From Doris montereyensis (lineage: Eukaryota > Mollusca > Gastropoda > Nudibranchia > Dorididae), in the NCBI GenBank assembly GCA_037039925.1, contig JAXRKP010000366.1:74501-138500 (forward strand): 64,000 nt of DNA. The letters are read 5' to 3'. Under the pieces are notes generated by a model. The model was not told the origin of the DNA, did no database searches, and saw nothing but the letters and a program-made list of their open reading frames with translations. The position numbers were made by a program, and so were the translations under genes. Each line of letters starts with the position of its first letter. Positions within the stretch are counted from its first letter, which is position 1. Positions 57,892 to 64,000 of this stretch are shown in pieces.

Positions 57892-60800
57892 AAGAATGAA
57901 GCTGATAAAATATCTTTATTTAAAATTTCTTTCTTTCGTTTAAATGGCACTCCTTAAAGTTAAATGCAAACATGAAGTATAGTAATGTTTCGTGATAAAT
58001 AATTTTCAAAATTAAAAAAAAAGATTCAAAAGCAGAAAGCAAATTACTTACATCAAGGGAAAAATATTCTTGGTATAACAATGTCTTTCTTTGATATTAT
58101 CGAATTATACTTGACGTTTTACTTCATGCTTTTTATCAACCATATTGACCATATTGACCATATTGGTAAGAAAATAATGATCTTTATGAAAAATCAAACA
58201 ATTAAACTAAAGATTTAATTTAATTGGAAAAAAAAGACTTTTAACTCTCACTGCCATTACCAACACCAACACATATCGAGTCCCATCTGTTGACTGTTGG
58301 TTGCCAAACCCGACACCCGTCGGTGTTGACTTTCCTGTTTTTTTCTGCTTGTTCCCGATCAAAAGTAAACGGACACGGCTCTAGTAGTCAATAATTTTGC
58401 CCTTCAAAACAAACAATTCATTTCAACCCAAGAATTAGCTCTAAATCTACAAGTGAATTTGATCCTGAACAATCAAATGCTAATCTTTATGATGTTGGAT
58501 ACTATAGAAATCAGCCAAACACTAGATATATACCTAAATCTGACTCTACTACCGAAACAATTTATGGAAGAAGTGTCATTTCACTTGAAAAAAGTTTTTG
58601 TTTTTCCACAGACACATGTGCACACTGACACAAAGTAACCTAAGAAACCTCAACAATAACAAAAACCTATGCACCTACTGCCTATCATTATCTCAGAGAG
58701 TTACCAAGTCTAAATCAGGGCTTAGATTCAGAGCACTCAGCAATCTACAAATTCTAGGAGATTCTCAAAGGTTGTGCGGGGAATTCTTTAAAAAATTCTA
58801 GGATTCATGATAACCATTTTCAAAGATCATCTTCAAGTACATACATATTACTTGAAGCATTGAAAACTATGGGGTCTTTAAATTTTAAAAAATTTAATTT
58901 CAGGTTTGGAGGCAAGAATCAACATTAATATCCTAACTGCCAAGAAAGAAAATGTTACGCTAAGTCAATCATCAGATGAAATGTTATAAGTTTCAAGGAG
59001 GAATTACAAACAAACAACCAAAACAAAAAGAAGAAAATTTGAGGAAAAAAACTATTTTCTATGACTATGACATTCTATGGGTTTCTTTAGAGTAGTGTTG
59101 TTTTGGAGCCCTGATCTAAATCCCCCAATGTACGTACTTTGTCTGGGGCATCTGGCCGTCGTGACTGTCTTAGGTTCTTGGAGTCTGTGTTTTGCACCAT
59201 AATCTGTGTGTTGACATATTGCTGAGGTAAATGTGTGAAGAAATAAAAAAAAAAAAAAAAATGAAATGAACTCAAGCAAGATGCAGGTGGTAGTACAGAG
59301 GATAGAAATGCCAGAAAAAAAGGGAAGAAGGGGGGAATTTTCCAACCCTGGTGTGACGACTTTAGAGAAAAGATCGGAGGGAGGCAGCTCAAAACACAAC
59401 CAAAAGCAAAAAAAAAAAACTTCTTTCTTGTGTAATTCAAAAGAAGCGATGAAGAACAAGCAACTTTTTAAAAGTTAAAGACCAAAACACAATGCTTTTC
59501 AATAACCAGAGAAAGCAAACTTGTAATAAGGAAAGAGAAAAACAAACACACATATAACCATAAAGCCGGGGAAAACAAGAGTATAAAACAATTTTCCTTG
59601 TCAGTTTTTCCCATGAATACAAGAAATATATTAAAAAGAACTTTCTCTTCAAATCAGAGATGCACACATCATCAAATTCTGCTTCCATGCATTGTATATA
59701 ATATATCACTGTAGATCTAATGTTAAACTTGTAAAGGCTACATTTTTTAATTTTCTGTTTTATCGTAGCATATGATCAAAATATCAGGATTTACAAAAAT
59801 GCGTCAATCATTTTCAAAACATTTTTACAAGCTTCTTTATTGCTATGCATTTGATAAAATCTTAATTGTGAACAATCGTTCAGTAGTTATTGTTTCTTTG
59901 TCTCCTTGTTGCTGATGAAGGGTGCATGACTTGAACATTTTTTTGCACTGTTCTGCTTTCTATCTAATTGGCCTTTCATTTCTATTTCATGTTCCTTTTC
60001 TTTAGTTATCGGCCTACTGCGGTATAATTCCTCATTACCACTTGTCCATGAACATGAAAATTCAGTAGAACATAGCTGGCTATGGGCTCACATGCAGGCT
60101 AGCAAATTAAGCAGTTAATACATTTCATGAACTGGAACTTTGTGAGTTTTTGGTCGTCTTCAAAACATTTTGCTTCCTTACTATTCACATCAATAAATTG
60201 TTCTGACCAACAACAAAGTAAATAACAGACAAACAAAACAAACAAAAAACCCTGCACACACAAAGAAATAAACGCACATGCACTAGTCTTTCAACACTAG
60301 GAAAAAGCATGGAAAGTAACATACCGTGACAGTTCAAATGAAAATTCTGATGAAAACACATATGAATGATGCAAAATATCAAATTTTCTTTCTATCTTTA
60401 TGCACAAATTTTAAACATTAACAATAAATACTAAACCATCGTCCAGTCCCAAACTGCTTAACGTTGACATAAACCCATCAACCAGACCAGGCGCCAAAAT
60501 AAAACGAAAATATTTAAAGACAATTCACAGCCTTTTCCCCCTTCTCTACACCTTCAGCGTGTGACCACAGCATGACAATGGAGTTGATTGAGAAAAACTT
60601 TCCTCCCTCCTTCGCAAAAAAAGTTTAAGTAGTTTGTCTACTGCCTGGTAATACAGTTGTCAGTCTCATGAATGTGCACGTTAACGTGCCAGTCACTCTT
60701 GTGTGCATCTATCGGACAGGTGATCTGGCAAAACTTTGTGGATCAAATGTACAAGCTTTCTTTTTGTTACAGTAGTTATATGAAATTGAATTAAACACAC

Positions 60801-62323
60801 ACCTATTTCTATCCTCGGTTGAATAGCTTATTCTAACGTTAGAACTTGATTCATGAAAGATACCCAAAAGTTTCACTTTTGAATGTTGTAAATTTTTGTT
60901 AGGGTTTCCTGTAAGATTGGGTCCCTGGACTTTCAATGGTTTTGTTGGACGGTCATTGATAAGTCATCTAACATGCAAAAAGGTTAAAAGTAGCATGCAT
61001 TCTTATAAAGTCAGACAAATGTTCATACAGCAAATGACTGTTTAAAAAGATAAGCAAATAAATGTTTTAAAACAAATGACTGCTCAAAAGCAAGCGAATG
61101 ATCATAGAAGCAACAAAAAAATGTTCACAGCAAATGAATGTTCTAAAAAATGCAAAATAATCATCATGAAAGCAAACAATTTTCATAAGCAAATGAATGT
61201 TCATAAAAGCAAATGACAGCTCGAAGACAAATAACTGTTAATAAAATAAGCAAAGGAATGGTCATTAATAAATGACCGTTCATAAGCAAATGAACGGTCA
61301 TAAAGGTAAATGACTACACTAGGCCTGTACACTGATCGCTTTCCTGTTGATCATGATCAATGAAAACGAACGATCAACGGACATTCGGTTTTGGTTTAAT
61401 TTTTGTTCTGTTCAGTTTGTCTTTTCTCTTTATAGACAAAGCAGATGACTTACATTCATTCTAGTGATCCTGTCTAGGCCTAAACCATACCCTTTATCAG
61501 GGCAAATGACACACAGAGTGGAAGCTGGAAATTAATAGTTTGGAAACAGTGTCATTGTATCTGTTTCTATCCAAGGCCTCCTATGAATATCTATTAAGGG
61601 GTCAATAATACAAATCAGTACAGTTCTGACAGTAAATTTAATTAAATTTTACAACAGTCAATGCAGGTACCGACTTGGAGGTTCTGACTAGGAAATAGTC
61701 CCTATTAAATGATCCTTATTTCTCACTATGTATAGGTATTTTTAGAAATTGATGAAATTATACCCTGATAGAGCCCCTTCAATTTTTATCCCATCCCCCC
61801 ATCGTCCCAACCGACGAACAAGCATGAGCCGTGGTTTCTCAGATCCTGGATTAGTGATCATTAGTGATCAACGCTACGAGACTATGATCACTGTTTGAAC
61901 ATCGAGACTGTGATCAGTGACCCATGATCATGAGAGATCAAGAAATTCTTGAAGCTCGCCCAGGCCTAATGACTACTCATAGACAAATGACTGTTCATTA
62001 GATGAAGCAAAGGAATGTTAACAAAAATGATAGTTCATAACTAATGAATGTTTGTAAACAAAATATGACTCTTCATAAGCAAATTACATGACTAGTGATT
62101 AGCAAATGAGTGTATGCAATGTTGAAGACACAGATGAAATGTTTTACCTCGATATGTTGCATGACATCATTATACATCTCAGTGGCCATGCGGTAAACAT
62201 TGTGATCGGAGGAATTGTACATGATAGCGTTGGAGAACATGAGCATCATGTCTCGTTGGAATTCCACCGTTGTGCGTATCCCCCGGTCTCCACGTTTTCT
62301 TGATGGTGCTTAGATCCATTGGC
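57808..62323 (-). CDS. BRD8: BRD8-type bromodomain protein, 3' part (gene span, three exons)
   Basis: BRD8 is a bromodomain subunit of the NuA4/TIP60 histone acetyltransferase complex that reads acetylated histones in the nucleus (family knowledge). Three exons on the minus strand carry the bromodomain core RPMDLSTIKK, EFQRDMMLMFSNAIMYNSSD and HNVYRMATEMYNDVMQHIE, then QYVNTQIMVQNTDSKNLRQS and a basic tail. Human BRD8 has RPMDLSTIKKNIENGLIRTT, EFQRDIMLMFQNAVMYNSSD and FLATQLIMQTSES in the same order. The Asn of MYNSSD is the acetyl-lysine contact. The exons coding for the rest of the protein should lie beyond the right edge. Confidence 0.9.
58395..58990 (+). pseudogene. Coding-like sequence of unknown origin in BRD8 intron
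   Basis: Plus-strand frames that look protein-like but match nothing I recognise: HFNPRISSKSTSEFDPEQS then NANLYDVGYYRNQPNTRYIP and TTETIYGRSVISLEK. After a frame change come NLCTYCLSLSQRVTKSKSG, LRFRALSNLQILGDSQRLCG and EFFKK, then a TYILLEALKTMGSL stretch. Composition is even, not repeat-like, and stops fall between blocks, as in a decayed gene or mobile element. It is antisense to BRD8. Gag-like or other element origin is a guess. Confidence 0.35.
59138..59221 (-). CDS. BRD8: BRD8 exon after bromodomain
   Basis: 84 bp, phase 0 to 0. Reads QYVNTQIMVQNTDSKNLRQS then RRPDAPDK. Acceptor ACCTCAG, donor GTACGT. It continues the bromodomain's last helix as in human BRD8 (QQFLATQLIMQ...). Confidence 0.82.
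59240..60990. other. BRD8 intron, nothing recognised
   Basis: AT-rich intron DNA with an A17 run at about 59244-59260. No repeat family recognised. Confidence 0.45.
61000..61317. repeat. Minisatellite of about 20-24 bp (left part)
   Basis: Units of 'aaatgactgttcataagc' and 'caaatgaatgttcataaa' with many variants. The same repeat resumes at 61969-62105, so the array was split by the element between. Confidence 0.85.
61320..61968. mobile_element. hAT-type nonautonomous element inside a minisatellite
   Basis: Left end TAGGCCTGTACACTG, right end GCTCGCCCAGGCCTA. The inverted ends match those of the 44098-44609 element (TAGGCCTG, GCCCAGGCC). The 8-mer ATGACTAC is present at 61310-61317 and 61969-61976, with two extra bases (ac) on the left. 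The interior has 'tgatcatgatcaatg' and 'gagactatgatcactg' self-complementary stretches and no coding. Confidence 0.7.
61969..62105. repeat. Minisatellite (right part)
   Basis: Continuation of the 61000-61317 array with 'acaaatgactgttcatt' and 'gcaaatgagtg', ending about 40 bp from the BRD8 donor. Confidence 0.8.
62148..62323 (-). CDS. BRD8: BRD8 bromodomain exon (two frame breaks)
   Basis: 176 bp. Enters as (R)PMDLSTIKK; after about ten bases the frame changes, and after the G run it changes again to IRTTVEFQRDMMLMF and on to QHIE. The homologous protein of 59 residues would need 178 bp, two more than present. The two breaks coincide with A4 (TTTT at 62295-62298 on plus) and G5 (CCCCC at 62280-62284), each short by one base. 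Acceptor AACTAG, donor GTAAAA. Confidence 0.94.
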
Positions 62324-62549
62324 CTAGTTTGGGAGAGAAAACACACAATTTTAGATGTCATGTATGCATCTGCCTTCATCGCCAATTTAAAACTGAACAA
62401 ATTATCAAAATATTCATTGGTAAAGACAGGGCAAATCAAAATTCTCTTTGCCATCTGTTAATGGCTGAGTACGTTACTTGATATGTGGCATCAGCCGGAC
62501 CTACCACCCCACACCCCCATAGGATGAGTATGTTATACAATGTGTGGCA

Positions 62550-63540
62550 TCAACAGGCCCAGTGGCCAGGCCGCTGGATTTGGGAGAGTCAGGTCTTGGG
62601 TTCAATTCTGGCAATGCCAGGTCTGGCATTGTGCTCCTTTCAGAGAGACATTTAAGGGGGCGTCCTACTGAATTTTCACTTTTTCCCCTAATGCATTTTT
62701 GGCTAATTTTTTTCCTGCCAATGTGTTGCTTGCATCTAAGTTACTATGTAAATGTAAAAAATTTTGGGAAAAATTATTCGGTTGCCATGGTAACGGCGGC
62801 CATGTTGAATTTTGATGCCGAAATTTAAAATCATGAAATCTCAAAAAGTATATGGGCTAACAATGAAATTCTTTTTCAGACATATTCTTTAAACCCTTAA
62901 ATAAGGAGTAAGACATATTTAATTGATCTCAGCTGTTTTTAAATGTGCTTAAAAAAAATCAGTATTTTATTAAAAAATAACTATTGATAAATTTTGTAAT
63001 ATTTTGATTTTAAAGGTGCACAAAAGATATGAAAATCATAATAAACCAGTGAAAATCACTAGTTCCCAATAACAAATACTAGTCTAGCTGTGTACCAAAT
63101 TTCAACACTCTGGCATGAATACTTTCTGAGATTTTAAGATTTTAAAAACGTTGTATGCTAGAAATCACATCTTTTGAGAAAAACGGGTTTGAAAATTCAA
63201 CTTTCTTCAGAATGATACAGCCATATTAAAATTGGCCATAGAATTAGTACCTTTTCAGACTTTATATAAAAAAAATCGACTGATGTACTCGATTCTAAAG
63301 ATATTGAAGTAGCATTCTAGAGTGGATTTGGAAAATGGGTATTATGAGCCCAAGACTCTACTAAACGCTGTTACAGCTCACCCGGACGCCCCTTAACAAG
63401 TATTTTTTCTCTTGACCCAGGTGCAAAGGGATGTCAACATCAGCTGGGAGTACCAATCTACAACACATTAGCGTCCTATCCAGATGGTAGATGTATTCAT
63501 AAATGTTTCACTTCATGTTGTAGAATCCGGACTTAGCTAC
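62550..63540 (+). mobile_element. SINE family A copy interrupted by a TTAA element
   Basis: Left part 62550-62655: 'ggcccagtggccagg', 'gtcttgggttcaattctgg', 'cagagagacatttaa'. Right part 63393-63540: 'ttaacaagtatttttt', 'gacccaggtgcaaaggg', 'cagctgggagtacc', 'gcgtcctatccag'. Joined at the single TTAA these form a normal family A element. Confidence 0.8.
62656..63392. mobile_element. TTAA-flanked nonautonomous element nested in a SINE
   Basis: TTAA at 62652-62655 and 63393-63396. Ends GGGGGCGTCCTACTG and, inverted, GGGGCGTCCGGGTGA, so a nine-base core inverted repeat GGGGCGTCC with one extra G at left. Interior 737 bp, AT-rich, no coding. The host SINE supplies the unduplicated target. Confidence 0.82.
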
Positions 63541-63569
63541 AGCTCTAAAGAAACTTTATTTTACTATGC

Positions 63570-63700
63570 TACACATACAAAAGATAAAGATGGGTTTATA
63601 GCCTGTATCCCCACACAAGTGCAGGCTCATCGACTAAATCATTTATCCCCCAGCAGGTCATTTCATTCAAAGTCCTTCTCAACTCCTTGGAAAGCATACA
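63570..63700 (-). mobile_element. SINE family C, 3' fragment
   Basis: 'gataaagatgggtttatag', 'cacaagtgcaggctcatc', 'cagcaggtcatttcattc', 'aaagtccttctcaactcc', the reverse of 37215-37345. Followed downstream by unrecognised DNA to about 63960. Confidence 0.65.
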
Positions 63701-63961
63701 GTCGAAATTTGACCAACTTTCCCCAAATAAAGTTCAAAATGCTCAACCCCATTGGGCTATCAGTTTATGGCAAAAAAATATTTTTCACTTTATGACAGGT
63801 TTTGTCAGATCGACACACATATACCCTTAAGACCACAGTTTGCTGTTCAATATTGATTATAAACTGAAATCAGTCAGCTTAAACTGCCAAATGAAAGACA
63901 TGGATTTTCCCCCTCCCCACAACGTTTTCATCATGAATTTTTAAAAATAAAACCATGAGGT

Positions 63962-64000
63962 AGAAAGTGGTGTCAGTGCCAATGGCCTAGCTGTTGGACT
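63962..64000 (+). mobile_element. SINE family A head, cut by window end
   Basis: 'gtggtgtcagtgccaatg' then 'gcctagctgttggact' is the A-box end of family A. Confidence 0.5.

Overview
This window is nuclear DNA of an animal. It is AT-rich, its genes are split by many introns with GT-AG borders, and it is packed with SINEs, decayed LINEs, DNA transposons, minisatellites and microsatellites. Protein resemblance and repeat style suggest a lophotrochozoan, most likely a mollusc (inference; no sequence here names the species). No prokaryotic operon, CRISPR array, rRNA or tRNA gene was seen.

Three conserved genes are recognisable. (1) A GALNT7-type polypeptide N-acetylgalactosaminyltransferase lies on the minus strand, about 15.5-26.6 kb, in twelve coding exons from a signal-anchor start to the C-terminal ricin-like lectin domain. 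(2) A DENND10 (FAM45) orthologue lies on the plus strand, 36.05-47.58 kb, in eight exons covering essentially the whole protein. (3) The 3' part of a BRD8-type bromodomain gene lies on the minus strand, about 57.8-62.3 kb; its upstream exons fall beyond the right edge. GALNT7 and DENND10 are divergent and separated by 9.5 kb of satellite-rich DNA. DENND10 and BRD8 are convergent and separated by 10 kb that holds a decayed BED/hAT-type transposase gene.

All three genes are intact in exon order and splice sites, yet all are broken in frame. About ten one- or two-base frame breaks can be placed by homology. Nearly all fit a single missing base, and at least half sit in homopolymer runs. The simplest reading is uncorrected indel error in a long-read assembly rather than three pseudogenes.

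Layout: 0-15 kb holds no host gene, only LINE tails (RNase H and RT fragments), SINEs, a compound TCTA/TA microsatellite and an 89-bp minisatellite ending in a 30-base poly-C run. 15-27 kb is GALNT7 with repeats in its introns. 27-36 kb is intergenic, dominated by a 3.7-kb array of four-base words and a TAA/TAC array. 36-48 kb is DENND10, with a piggyBac-type element in intron 3 and a hAT-type MITE in intron 6. 48-57.7 kb is intergenic with LINE, hAT and SINE remnants. 57.8-64 kb is the BRD8 3' end with more nested elements.

No new multi-gene system was found. The most informative novelties are cut-and-paste elements whose target-site duplications can be read directly (38.8, 44.1, 61.3 and 62.7 kb), several nested in other repeats, four SINE-like families, and the shared frame-break pattern.
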